64,000 nucleotides of DNA from Micromonospora inositola (GTDB lineage Bacteria > Actinomycetota > Actinomycetes > Mycobacteriales > Micromonosporaceae), in contig NZ_LT607754.1 in assembly GCF_900090285.1 (NCBI RefSeq), positions 1,426,001 through 1,490,000 on the forward strand, read 5' to 3'. The notes below the pieces were generated by a model. That model made no database searches. It was not told where the DNA came from and saw nothing but the letters and a program-made list of their open reading frames with translations. Shown piece after piece: positions 1-8,218 of this stretch. Made by a program: the position numbers and the translations under genes. Position 1 is the first letter of the stretch. Every line of letters begins with the position of its first letter.

Positions 1-88
1 TGACCACCTCCGCCGTGCCGTGCACGGTGGAGCCGTGTTCGAGGATCCGGGCGACCTGGAGGGGGGCGTCCATCATCGTGCTACGCAT
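1..88 (-). CDS. Fatty-acid--CoA ligase, N-terminal fragment (runs off left edge)
   Basis: The minus strand from an ATG at 88 reads MRSTMMDAPLQVARILEHG and continues open to the left edge. This opening is characteristic of actinobacterial AMP-forming long-chain fatty-acid CoA ligases, which activate fatty acids to acyl-CoA with ATP. Only 29 residues are present, so no catalytic motif can be checked and the assignment rests on the N-terminal signature alone. The gene is divergent from the NUDIX gene, with about 55 bp between the two starts for both promoters. Confidence 0.6.
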   Translation of the reverse strand, partial: MRSTMMDAPLQVARILEHGSTVHGTAEVV

Positions 89-143
89 GGGTAACAAGCT
101 AGTGTCGGCGGTCACACGTTGGGAAGCCCCGTAAATTGTCCGG

Positions 144-635
144 GTGAGCATCTCCTGGGCCGATTCGTACGTGGGGCAGCTGCGCGCCCTGGCCGGTGAC
201 CGCACCCTGATGTTCGTCGGCGCCCGCGCGGTCGTCCGCGACAACGCCGCCCGGGTGCTGCTGATCGAGCGCTCGGACAACGGCCAGTGGGCGATGCCGG
301 CCGGCGCGATGGAGCTGGGCGAGTCGATCGCCGACTGCGCCGTCCGGGAGGTACGCGAGGAGACCGGGCTGCGCGCCCTGCGGGTCAGCGCGTTCGCCCT
401 CTATACCGGCCCGGACCGCACCCACACCAACATGTACGGCCACACGTACCAGATCTTCACCAGCGCGTTCCGGGTCGACGAGTGGGACGGCGAGCTGGTC
501 CGGGTCACCGACGAGACCACCGACGCCGGCTTCTTCCACCGCGACGAACTCCCCGCCCCGCTCTCCGCCAGCGTCACGGAAACCCTCGCCGACCTCGACG
601 TCTTCGAACAGACCAACCGCCTGATCCTCAAGTAA
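144..635 (+). CDS. NUDIX hydrolase
   Basis: This 163-residue protein should hydrolyse a nucleoside diphosphate linked to another moiety; the substrate cannot be read from sequence. The NUDIX box lies at about residues 54-76, with the REVREETGL core supplying the metal-binding glutamates. The length is normal for a single-domain NUDIX protein. The start is a GTG; no in-frame ATG precedes the conserved region. It is cytosolic, with no signal peptide. It stands alone, divergent from the CoA ligase and convergent with the efflux pump, whose stop lies 27 bp further on. Family assignment is firm, function within it open. Confidence 0.9.
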   Translation: MSISWADSYVGQLRALAGDRTLMFVGARAVVRDNAARVLLIERSDNGQWAMPAGAMELGESIADCAVREVREETGLRALRVSAFALYTGPDRTHTNMYGHTYQIFTSAFRVDEWDGELVRVTDETTDAGFFHRDELPAPLSASVTETLADLDVFEQTNRLILK

Positions 636-662
636 CTTCTTGATCACCGGTGTGGTCGGCGG

Positions 663-2339
663 TCAGAGCAGGGTCTGGGACTTGGCCTCCATTTCGGCGG
701 CGGCTTCCTCCTTCGACTCCTTGGACAGGGGCTTGCCGCCGGGGGCGGCGGCCTTGCCGCCCAGCGGGTCGGCGCCGCCGGTGGCGCCCTGCGGGCCGGC
801 GCCGCGCAGCTGATCGTCGGGGAGCGCCAGGGTGACCAGCACGGCGAGGACGGCGATCAGGCCGGTGGTCAGGAAGACCAGGTGCAGCGACTCGGTGAAC
901 GCGGTCTGGATGGCGGCCCGGACCGGGCCGGGCAGGGCGAGGATGGTCGCCGGGTCGTTGATCGAGATGTTGGCGCCGCCACGGGCCGCCACCGCGGCCT
1001 GCTGGTCCGGCGGAAGCTGCGCGATCGCCGCCGGCAGCCGGTCGGCGAGCTGACCGGTCAGCCGCGACGACAGCACCGTCCCCAGGATGGCCACGCCGAA
1101 CGACCCGCCCAGCGACCGGAAGAACGTCGCCGAGGAGGTACCGGCCCCCAGGTCCCGGATGTCCACCGCGTTCTGCACGGCCAGGATCAGCGACTGCATG
1201 CACAGGCCCAGCCCGACGCCGATCACCACCATGAACCCGAACGCGATCCAGAGCGAGGTGGCCACCTGGAGCCGGGTGAAGAGCAGCATGCCGGTGACCA
1301 GCACCGCCGAGCCCGCCACGGGGAACCACTTGTACCGCCCGATCTGGCTCATCGCCCGCCCGGTCAGCACCGAGGTGACGATGATGCCGGCCATCATCGG
1401 CAGCATCAGCAGACCGCTGCGGGTCGGCGAGGCGCCCTTGACGATCTGCAGGTACAGCGGGATGAAGATGATCGACCCGAACATCACCAGACCGAGCACG
1501 AAGCCCGCCGAGTTGGCCAGCGCGAAGGTGGGGCTGCGGAACAGCCGCAGCGGCAGGATCGGCTCGGCGACCCGGGCCTCCTGGATCACGAAGAGCACCC
1601 CGAGCACCGCGCCGGCCACGAAGAGCCCGATGATCAGGCCCGAGCTCCAGGCGTACTCGTTGCCGCCCCAGCTCAGCGCGAGCAGCAGGCAGCTCACCCC
1701 GGCGACCAGCAGCGCCGCGCCGAGCCAGTCGATGGCGTGCTCCCGCCGCTGGAACGGGATCAGCCGCATGACGTGGTAGCAGACCACGATCGCCAGGATC
1801 GCCAGCGGCACGTTGATGTAGAAGATCCACCGCCAGTTGGTCTCCGCGAAGTACCCACCGACCAGCGGCCCGGCCACCGACGACAGCCCGAAGACCGCGC
1901 CGAAGAGCCCCTGGTAGCGGCCACGTTCCCGGGGCGACACCACGTCCGAGATGATGGTGAACGCCAGCGTCAACAGGCCACCCGCGCCCAGCCCCTGCAC
2001 GCCCCGGGTGACGATCAGCTGGGTCATGTTCTGCGACAGGCCGGCCAGCAGCGAGCCCAGCAGGAACGTGCCGATCGAGAAGAGGAAGACCGGCCGGCGC
2101 CCGTACAGGTCGGCCATCTTGCCGTACAGCGGGGTCGAGGCGGTGGAGGCGAGCAGGTACGCGGTCACCACCCACGAGTAGTGGTTGATCCCGCCCAGCT
2201 CGCCGACGATGGTGGGCAACGCCGTACCGACGATGGTCTGGTCCAGCGCGGCCAGCAGCATCCCGGTCATCAGGCCGAACATCAGCAGGCGGATCTGGCG
2301 GGCGTGCAGCACCGGCCGGGCGTGAGCTTCGGTGGTCAT
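663..2339 (-). CDS. DHA2-family MFS multidrug transporter (EmrB/QacA type)
   Basis: This 558-residue protein is predicted to be a proton-driven drug exporter. The N-terminus carries the LDQTIVGTALPTI signature of TM1 in the DHA2 family, followed by the cytoplasmic loop motif GKMADLYGRRP. Hydrophobic segments fit 14 transmembrane helices. The C-terminal tail after about residue 500 is charged and glycine-rich and probably cytosolic. An upstream in-frame start exists, but the ATG at 2339 follows a purine-rich stretch and matches the usual family N-terminus. No regulator is adjacent; the next gene upstream on the same strand encodes a DJ-1/PfpI protein 57 bp away. The drug substrate is unknown. 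Confidence 0.9.
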   Translation of the reverse strand: MTTEAHARPVLHARQIRLLMFGLMTGMLLAALDQTIVGTALPTIVGELGGINHYSWVVTAYLLASTASTPLYGKMADLYGRRPVFLFSIGTFLLGSLLAGLSQNMTQLIVTRGVQGLGAGGLLTLAFTIISDVVSPRERGRYQGLFGAVFGLSSVAGPLVGGYFAETNWRWIFYINVPLAILAIVVCYHVMRLIPFQRREHAIDWLGAALLVAGVSCLLLALSWGGNEYAWSSGLIIGLFVAGAVLGVLFVIQEARVAEPILPLRLFRSPTFALANSAGFVLGLVMFGSIIFIPLYLQIVKGASPTRSGLLMLPMMAGIIVTSVLTGRAMSQIGRYKWFPVAGSAVLVTGMLLFTRLQVATSLWIAFGFMVVIGVGLGLCMQSLILAVQNAVDIRDLGAGTSSATFFRSLGGSFGVAILGTVLSSRLTGQLADRLPAAIAQLPPDQQAAVAARGGANISINDPATILALPGPVRAAIQTAFTESLHLVFLTTGLIAVLAVLVTLALPDDQLRGAGPQGATGGADPLGGKAAAPGGKPLSKESKEEAAAEMEAKSQTLL

Positions 2340-2396
2340 CCCGCTTCTTTCCCCCGCCTCCCGGAACATGCCCGGACGGCGGGGGAAATCAACAGG

Positions 2397-2945
2397 TCAG
2401 TGCCGGCCCTCGGCGAACTCCTCGACGATCTTCGCGCAGAAGGCGGGGAGGTCGCCGGGCTTGCGGCTGCTGACCAGGCCGGCGTCGGTCACCACCTGCT
2501 CGTCGACCCAGCTGGCGCCGGCACTGGTCAGGTCGGTGCGCAGGCTGGGCCAGGAGGTCAACCGGCGACCGCGCACCACGTCCGCCTCGATCAACGTCCA
2601 CGGGCCGTGACAGATCACGCCGACCGGCTTGCCGGCGTCGAAGAACGCCCGCACGAACCGCACCGCGTCCGCGTCGGTACGCAGGAAGTCCGGGTTGGCC
2701 ACCCCGCCGGGCAGCACCAGCGCGTCGTACGCCCCGGCGTCCGCCTCGGCCGCCGTCACGTCCACGTCGTACGTCCTGCCCGGGTCGAGGTGGTTGAAGG
2801 ACTGGATCGAGCCGGGCTTGAGCGAGACCAGCTCGACCCGGGCGCCGACGTTCTCGACCGCCTCGCGCGGCTTGACGTACTCGACCTCCTCGACGCCGTC
2901 GGCGGCCAGGAAGGCGATCCGCTTGCCCTGCAGTGTCGCTGCCAT
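2397..2945 (-). CDS. DJ-1/PfpI family protein (class I glutamine amidotransferase-like)
   Basis: This is a 182-residue protein of the YhbO/PfpI branch of the DJ-1 superfamily, members of which act as deglycases, proteases or stress chaperones. The nucleophile-elbow motif VICHGPW places the reactive cysteine at residue 112, next to His113. The early glutamate in the ADGVEE motif (about residue 20) also matches the family. The ATG at 2945 is preceded by GAGGAG at good spacing, so a longer upstream reading is rejected. It may be co-transcribed with the downstream efflux pump, since both are on the minus strand. Its exact activity cannot be deduced. Confidence 0.9.
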   Translation of the reverse strand: MAATLQGKRIAFLAADGVEEVEYVKPREAVENVGARVELVSLKPGSIQSFNHLDPGRTYDVDVTAAEADAGAYDALVLPGGVANPDFLRTDADAVRFVRAFFDAGKPVGVICHGPWTLIEADVVRGRRLTSWPSLRTDLTSAGASWVDEQVVTDAGLVSSRKPGDLPAFCAKIVEEFAEGRH

Positions 2946-3082
2946 GTCGGTTCTCCTCTCGGGTACCAGGTATGCCTTCCCGAGCCCGGATGACCGAAAC
3001 GCGGCCCCCGCCGTGAGCCCGGCATCCGGCGTGGCCGACCGCACGGACGCCTCGGCCCACGCCCGCCCCAGGTTTGACCGGC

Positions 3083-5014
3083 ATGCCTCGGGGGACCCCG
3101 GGAGGCATGGCAGGAGCAGCAGCGGAAGAGCGCCGGCTGGCCACCGTCGTGGCGGGCTGGCAGGGGCGTCCCGTGCTGGTCGTCGGCGACGCCATGCTGG
3201 ACGAGTGGCGGTTCGCGGAGTCCGAGCGGCTCTGCCGCGAGGCGCCCGCCCCGGTCCTCACCCTGCGCCGGCGCATCTCCGCAGCAGGTGGGGCGGCGAA
3301 CACGGCGGTCAACGTGGCCACCCTCGGCGGCCGGGCCGTGCTGGTGGCCCCGATCGGCGCCGACGTGGCCGGCGACGAGCTGCACGACTGCCTCGACCGC
3401 GCGGGCGTCTGGGACCGGACGGTGAACCAGCCCGGCCGGCCGACCCCGGTGAAGCGACGGATGCTCGCCGGGAACCAGATCCTGCTGCGCGAGGACTCCG
3501 GCGACCCGGAGGACGCGCTCGACGACGACGGCCTGGCGGGGCTGCTCACCGCGCTCGACTGTGCCACCGAGGAGCTGAAGGCCGCGGCGGGCGGCCAACC
3601 GCCGACGCTGGTGGTCTGCGACTACGGCCTGGGCGGGCTGCCCGCGGCGGTACGCGCCTGGCTGGTGGCCAACCGGGACCGCTACGCCACCGTGGCCCTC
3701 GACGCGCACGACCTGGCCGACTGGCGCGGCCTCAACCCGACGGTGGTGACCCCGAGCTTCGCCGAGGCGGCCCGGCTGCTGGCCCGCGCCGCGGCCGGCT
3801 TCAACGCCGACCCGCGCCCCGCCCCCCGGGAGCACGCCGGCCCCGACCTGCACCTGGACCACCCGGTCGCCGACCCGGCGGACGGCCCCTCCGAGCTCAG
3901 CGTCGGCACCGCCCCGGGCGGGGCGGGCGAACGCCCGACCGGCGCCGAGTCGGTGGACTCGCATCCGCGCGCGACGGACCGGGGCGCGAACTTCGGCCCG
4001 GCCGGAGCCCGCACGGGCGGCGAGCCGACCGGGGAACCGACACCCGGCGAGGAACGGGTGGCGATGACCGGCGACGGGCTCAGCGTGACCGGCACCGGCG
4101 TCACCGTGAACGCGGCGGCCGGCGACGGGGTCGACCGGGCGGTGCTGGCCGAGTCGCGCCTGGCCGAGCTGCGCGCGCACACCGGCGCCGACGTGGTCGC
4201 GGTGACCCTGGACACCGAGGGCGCGGTGGTCGGCGGGGCCGACGGGGAGCCCCGACGCAGCCACAGCATCCCGGTACCGGCCAGCCACGCGGTCGGCGCC
4301 GGGGACGCGTACCTGGCGGCGATGACGCTGGCGCTGGCCGCCGACGCGACGCTGCCCACCGCCGCCCAGCTCGCCCAGCTCGCCGCCACCATCACGGTCT
4401 CCGACACCGGCACCTGCGTGTGCCGGCGGGAGGACCTCCTGGCGGCGCTGGGCACCGGGCCGGACGAGACCGGCCACCCGACCCTGGTGGACGCCGACGA
4501 GCTGACCTCGATCGTCGAGGACCACCGTCGGTCCGGCCGCTCGGTGGTCTTCACCAACGGTTGCTTCGACGTGCTGCACCCGGGGCACGTCCGCTATCTG
4601 ACCCAGGCCCGCGCGCTCGGCGACCTGCTGGTGGTGGCGGTCAACTCGGACGGCAGCGTACGCCGGCTCAAGGGGCCGGACCGGCCGGTGAACCCGGTCG
4701 AGGACCGGACCGCCCTGCTCGCCGCCCTGGCGTGCGTCGACCACGTGGTGGTCTTCGAGGAGGACTCCCCGGCGCCGCTGATCGAGGCGGTCCGCCCGGA
4801 CGTCTACGTCAAGGGCGGCGACTACCCGCCGGAGATGGTCCCGGAGGCGCCCCTGGTCCGCCGGCTGGGCGGCCAGGTGCGCACCCTGGGCTACGTGCCG
4901 GACCGGTCCACCTCGGCGATCATCGACCGGATCCGGGCGCAGTCCGTCGCCGGGCACGGCGCGGCGCCGCGGCCCTCGACCGTCACCGACGGTGCGCCCG
5001 GCAGGCCGACGTGA
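3083..5014 (+). CDS. hldE: HldE-like bifunctional PfkB kinase / nucleotidyltransferase
   Basis: This 643-residue protein joins a PfkB-type sugar kinase (about residues 10-430) to a cytidylyltransferase-like domain (about 470-620). That is the architecture of HldE/RfaE, which makes ADP-heptose from heptose 7-phosphate. The kinase has an N-terminal GDAMLDEW motif and a GAGDAY anion hole. The transferase has TNGCFDVLHPGH, including the HxGH nucleotide-binding motif. A stretch of about 115 residues rich in G, P, T, D and E interrupts the kinase (bases about 3780-4130), which is unusual. Starts at TTG 3074, ATG 3083 and ATG 3107 are all possible; none has a convincing ribosome binding site. The stop overlaps the next start by 4 bp, so the glycosyltransferase is translationally coupled. 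Confidence 0.85.
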   Translation: MPRGTPGGMAGAAAEERRLATVVAGWQGRPVLVVGDAMLDEWRFAESERLCREAPAPVLTLRRRISAAGGAANTAVNVATLGGRAVLVAPIGADVAGDELHDCLDRAGVWDRTVNQPGRPTPVKRRMLAGNQILLREDSGDPEDALDDDGLAGLLTALDCATEELKAAAGGQPPTLVVCDYGLGGLPAAVRAWLVANRDRYATVALDAHDLADWRGLNPTVVTPSFAEAARLLARAAAGFNADPRPAPREHAGPDLHLDHPVADPADGPSELSVGTAPGGAGERPTGAESVDSHPRATDRGANFGPAGARTGGEPTGEPTPGEERVAMTGDGLSVTGTGVTVNAAAGDGVDRAVLAESRLAELRAHTGADVVAVTLDTEGAVVGGADGEPRRSHSIPVPASHAVGAGDAYLAAMTLALAADATLPTAAQLAQLAATITVSDTGTCVCRREDLLAALGTGPDETGHPTLVDADELTSIVEDHRRSGRSVVFTNGCFDVLHPGHVRYLTQARALGDLLVVAVNSDGSVRRLKGPDRPVNPVEDRTALLAALACVDHVVVFEEDSPAPLIEAVRPDVYVKGGDYPPEMVPEAPLVRRLGGQVRTLGYVPDRSTSAIIDRIRAQSVAGHGAAPRPSTVTDGAPGRPT

Positions 5015-5889
5015 ACCGACCGGTCGACCTCGGCACGCCGGACGATTTCCGCCGGCGGCGGCAGCTCGACGTGCTGATCCCGACCCGCGACCGCCCGGCC
5101 GAGCTGGCGGTCACCCTCTCCGGGCTGGCCGCCCAGGAGGGCGTCCCCGACTTCGGGGTGGTGGTCAGCGACCAGTCCGACGAGGAGCCGGCGTACCTGC
5201 ACCCGGCGGCGGCCACCATGGTCCGGGCGCTGCGCCACCGGGGCCACCCGGTGCTGCTGACCCGCCGGCTGCCCCGGCGCGGCCTGGCCGAACACCGGGC
5301 GTACCTGCTGGACCGGTCCGTCGCCCGGTACGTCCTCTGCCTCGACGACGACGTCTGGCTGGAACCGGGCACGCTGTCCCGGCTGGTCACCGCGATCCGC
5401 GAGCTGGGCTGCGGGTTCGTCGGCAACGCCGTGCACGGCCTGTCGTACGTCGACGACGTCCGGCCGGAGACGCACGGGCACTACGAGGAGTGGCAGGGTC
5501 CGCCGACCCCCGAGCGGGTCCGCCCCGGCACCCCGGCCTGGCACCGGGCGCGGATCCACCCGGCGGCGAACCTGCTGCACGTCACCGAGAAGCTTCGGCT
5601 GCCGGCGGGCGCGTGGCGCGCGTACAAGATCTCCTGGATCGGCGGGTGCGTGCTCTACGACCGGGCCAAGCTGGTCGACGCCGGCGGCTTCGAGTTCTGG
5701 CGCCGGCTGCACGAGCGGCACCAGGGCGAGGACGTCGCCGCGCAACTCGCGGTGATGGCCCGGCACGGCGGCGCGGGTGTGCTGCCCAGCGGCGCGTACC
5801 ACCTGGAGTCGCCGACCACGGTGACCGAGCGGGACGTGGAGGCCTGGGAGGTCATCCTCACCGAGTCCGACACCCCGCAGCCCGCCTGA
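5011..5889 (+). CDS. Family 2 glycosyltransferase
   Basis: This 292-residue protein has a GT-A fold glycosyltransferase signature. DVLIPTRDRP opens the Rossmann-like domain, and LDDDVWL gives the DxD-type metal and nucleotide-sugar site around residues 110-117. A GGCVLYDR segment and a later GEDVAAQ motif resemble the acceptor region of GT2 enzymes. It has no signal peptide and no clear transmembrane helices, so it should act on the cytosolic face. The GTG start overlaps the hldE stop as GTGA, so the two genes form an operon. The context suggests transfer of a heptose or related sugar to a glycoconjugate, but donor and acceptor are not known. It converges on the GT9 gene with only 8 bp between stops. 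Confidence 0.88.
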   Translation: MNRPVDLGTPDDFRRRRQLDVLIPTRDRPAELAVTLSGLAAQEGVPDFGVVVSDQSDEEPAYLHPAAATMVRALRHRGHPVLLTRRLPRRGLAEHRAYLLDRSVARYVLCLDDDVWLEPGTLSRLVTAIRELGCGFVGNAVHGLSYVDDVRPETHGHYEEWQGPPTPERVRPGTPAWHRARIHPAANLLHVTEKLRLPAGAWRAYKISWIGGCVLYDRAKLVDAGGFEFWRRLHERHQGEDVAAQLAVMARHGGAGVLPSGAYHLESPTTVTERDVEAWEVILTESDTPQPA

Positions 5890-5897
5890 GCGCCCGA

Positions 5898-7004
5898 TCA
5901 GCCGCCGAGCAGTTCGCGGGCGGCCTCGACCACCTCCACGGTGGGCACGTCGGCGACGAAGGAGTCCCGGTGCGGGCAGTCGCCGTCGCCGGGGCGGTGC
6001 GGGTAGATCCCGGGGGTGCAGTCGACGCCGCAGACCGGGCAGCGGGTCGTCCAGGAGGCGATCGGCCGGTGCCGGGCGCGCAGCGGGGTGGCCCCGTTGA
6101 TCAGGTTCCCGACCCAGTAGACGCCCACGGTCGGGGCGCCGACCGCGGCGGCCAGGTGCAGCGGACCGGTGTCGTTGGAGACCACCAGCGCGCAGCCCGC
6201 GTAGCAGGCGGCCAGCCCGCCGAGGCTGAGCGTGCCGACCTGCGGGCGTACCGGCACCCCGGCCGCCGCGACCACCGCCTCGACCACCTCGCGCTCGGTT
6301 GGCGTCCCGGTGACCAGCACCTCGTACCCGTCGCCGACCAGGGTGCGGGCGACCTCACCGAAGCGCTCCGGCGGCCAGCGCCGGCGGGTGTCGGTGGCCC
6401 CCGGGTGCAGCGCGACCCGGGGCTGCCGCGGCTCGCCGAGCACCTGCCGGGCCTCCGCCCGGTCCGCGTCGGTCACCGCGAGGGCCGGGATGATCGTGGT
6501 GGCCGGCGCCCCGACCAGGGCGGCGACCTCCAGGTAGCGGATCACCTCGTGCTGGTAGTAGACGTACCGGATCCAGCGGTCCAGCGGCGGGGCGTCCTCG
6601 GCCCGCAGCCCGGCGCTGACCCGGGCACCCAGCGCGGCGACGACGGGGTTGGAGTTGCGGCCGCCGCCCTGCAACTGCAACGCCAGGTCGAAGCGCTGCT
6701 CGCGCGCCGCGGCGAGGAAGTCGTCCATGGTGGGCCCGGCTTCGTCGGGGCCGGGGTCGCGGATGCCGGGTGCGGGCGGGACCACCAGCACCCGGTCCAC
6801 CGGGCCGGGCCGGTCGCGCCAGAGCTCCGCGTGCCAGGGCGCGCCGAGCAGCACGAGTTCCGCCGACGGGTACGCGGCCCGCAGCGCCTCCAGCGCGGGC
6901 AGGGTGAAGAGGAAGTCGCCGAGCGCGTTGGCCCGGAGCACGGCGATCCGCTCGACGTCGGGCACCCGCTCGCCGACCGGCCCGAGCAGGGACGGGCTGT
7001 CCAC
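5898..7004 (-). CDS. Family 9 glycosyltransferase (heptosyltransferase-like)
   Basis: This 368-residue protein belongs to GT9, the family of ADP-heptose:LPS heptosyltransferases. It opens with IAVLRANALGDFLFTLPAL, the family N-terminus. Near the C-terminus it has SNDTGPLHLAAAVGAP, the nucleotide-sugar binding motif. A cysteine cluster (CPVCGVDC, then DCPH) at about residues 320-345 looks like a metal or disulfide site. GTG starts at 7004 and 6965 are both possible. It is last in the DUF2231-hsp20-GT9 unit, 8 bp after the hsp20 stop, and faces the hldE-GT2 operon tail to tail. Together these suggest a small heptose-containing glycan pathway in a Gram-positive cell. Confidence 0.85.
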   Translation of the reverse strand: MDSPSLLGPVGERVPDVERIAVLRANALGDFLFTLPALEALRAAYPSAELVLLGAPWHAELWRDRPGPVDRVLVVPPAPGIRDPGPDEAGPTMDDFLAAAREQRFDLALQLQGGGRNSNPVVAALGARVSAGLRAEDAPPLDRWIRYVYYQHEVIRYLEVAALVGAPATTIIPALAVTDADRAEARQVLGEPRQPRVALHPGATDTRRRWPPERFGEVARTLVGDGYEVLVTGTPTEREVVEAVVAAAGVPVRPQVGTLSLGGLAACYAGCALVVSNDTGPLHLAAAVGAPTVGVYWVGNLINGATPLRARHRPIASWTTRCPVCGVDCTPGIYPHRPGDGDCPHRDSFVADVPTVEVVEAARELLGG

Positions 7005-7012
7005 TCGCGCCG

Positions 7013-7555
7013 CTACGGCCGGTCGATCTCGTCGACCGTGGTGTCCGGGTGGTGCATCTCCCGGTCCGCGGCCGGGTCGGCGAGGGTGCGCGTACCGGTG
7101 GGCGGGCCGGCCTGTTGGAAGCCGGTGCGGCCCACGGTGATGGTGCGCGGCGTGGGTCGGGACGCCCGGGGCAGCCGGACCCGGAGGAGGCCGTGGTCCA
7201 TCACCGCGTCGATCCGGTCCGGGTCCACCCGGGACGGCAGGTCGACCCGGTACTCGAAGCCGCGCGTCTGGAAGCCGCCCGGGATGCCCTGGTCGGCGTT
7301 GACCTCGGCCTCCGAGCGGGCTCGCACGCAGAGTTCCCGGTCGTCCAGCTCGACGGCCACCTCCTCCGGCGCCACCCCGGGCAGCCGGACGACGACCTCC
7401 CAACCGTCGGCGGTCTCGGTCAGCTCGACGTCGGGCGGGCCGGACCGGCCGCCGACCAGGCGGCGCAGCTCGGAACGGAGCGACTGCAGCTCGCCCATCG
7501 GGTCCCACCCCTGCTGCCGGCCGCGCCAGCCCCGGCCGCTCGGCTGTTCCGTCAT
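7013..7555 (-). CDS. Hsp20/alpha-crystallin small heat-shock protein
   Basis: This 180-residue protein is an ATP-independent holdase chaperone. The alpha-crystallin domain spans about residues 40-130. It starts at PPDVELTETADGWEVV and ends with the DHGLLRVRLPR strand that carries the conserved GLL motif. The C-terminal extension is long and polar, and the classical I-x-I anchor is not obvious. Its ATG overlaps the stop of the DUF2231 membrane protein by 4 bp, so it is the middle gene of a three-gene minus-strand unit. No HAIR or CIRCE operator was seen upstream. Confidence 0.93.
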   Translation of the reverse strand: MTEQPSGRGWRGRQQGWDPMGELQSLRSELRRLVGGRSGPPDVELTETADGWEVVVRLPGVAPEEVAVELDDRELCVRARSEAEVNADQGIPGGFQTRGFEYRVDLPSRVDPDRIDAVMDHGLLRVRLPRASRPTPRTITVGRTGFQQAGPPTGTRTLADPAADREMHHPDTTVDEIDRP

Positions 7556-8058
7556 CGCACGTCTCCGATCCGCTGGTTGGCCGTGGGGGGTCGCAGCGAG
7601 CTCGGGGCGTTCAGGTCGGCCTGCGGGTCGACCCCGACGCCGAGCCGGTCGACCAGCTCACCGCCGAGCCAGGCGCTGATGCCGAGGATCGCCACGGCCA
7701 CCACCTCGATGGCGATCAGGGCGCCCCCGGCGGCGCGGGAGTCGGCGTTGAGCCGGACCACCCAGACCGCGGCGAAGAGCAGGATCACCGCGACGTTGGC
7801 GGCGGCGTGGGTGAGGCCCACCCGCTTCGCCCGGGTTCCGGTGGGAAGGGCGAGCAGGTCGACGGTGCCGGCCGCCGCGGCCAGCAGGCCGCCGATCAGG
7901 CCGACGGTGATGTTCCAGTACGCCACCTCGCCCAGGAAGTCGGGCCCGCCGACGGTGTCGACCACGTCGAAGATCACCGCGGTGACCAGGAGCGCCACCG
8001 GGAACATCACCAGCATCGGGTGCACGGGATGGCCGAGCACCTTCAGTCGGCTCTCCAT
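7552..8058 (-). CDS. DUF2231 membrane protein
   Basis: This 168-residue integral membrane protein opens with LGHPVHPMLVMFPVALL, the conserved start of DUF2231. Four hydrophobic segments fall at about residues 15-35, 45-65, 82-102 and 112-132, followed by a cytosolic tail of about 35 residues. The function of DUF2231 is not established. The paired histidines in the first helix suggest a cofactor or metal, but that is inference. GGAGG precedes the ATG at 8058. It is first in an operon with hsp20 and the GT9 glycosyltransferase, with a 4-bp overlap to hsp20. Confidence 0.9.
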   Translation of the reverse strand: MESRLKVLGHPVHPMLVMFPVALLVTAVIFDVVDTVGGPDFLGEVAYWNITVGLIGGLLAAAAGTVDLLALPTGTRAKRVGLTHAAANVAVILLFAAVWVVRLNADSRAAGGALIAIEVVAVAILGISAWLGGELVDRLGVGVDPQADLNAPSSLRPPTANQRIGDVR

Positions 8059-8218
8059 GGGGCCTCCATCGGTCGCGTCCGAGCGCGCTGCGGGTTAGGC
8101 GGTACCCGTGGGGTTCCCGGGCAAACCTCGCGTTCGACGCGCTCGCCTAGGCTGTCGGCGGTGAGGACCGGCTGTTCCGCCGGCCCGTCACCGGGGTCAA
8201 CGGACGGGGGAGGCACAC

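Noticed and set aside
882..2993. A 703-codon plus-strand frame across the efflux pump
   Set aside because: It is antisense to the MFS and DJ-1 genes, rich in R, G, H and Q, and has no domain features; a GC-bias shadow.
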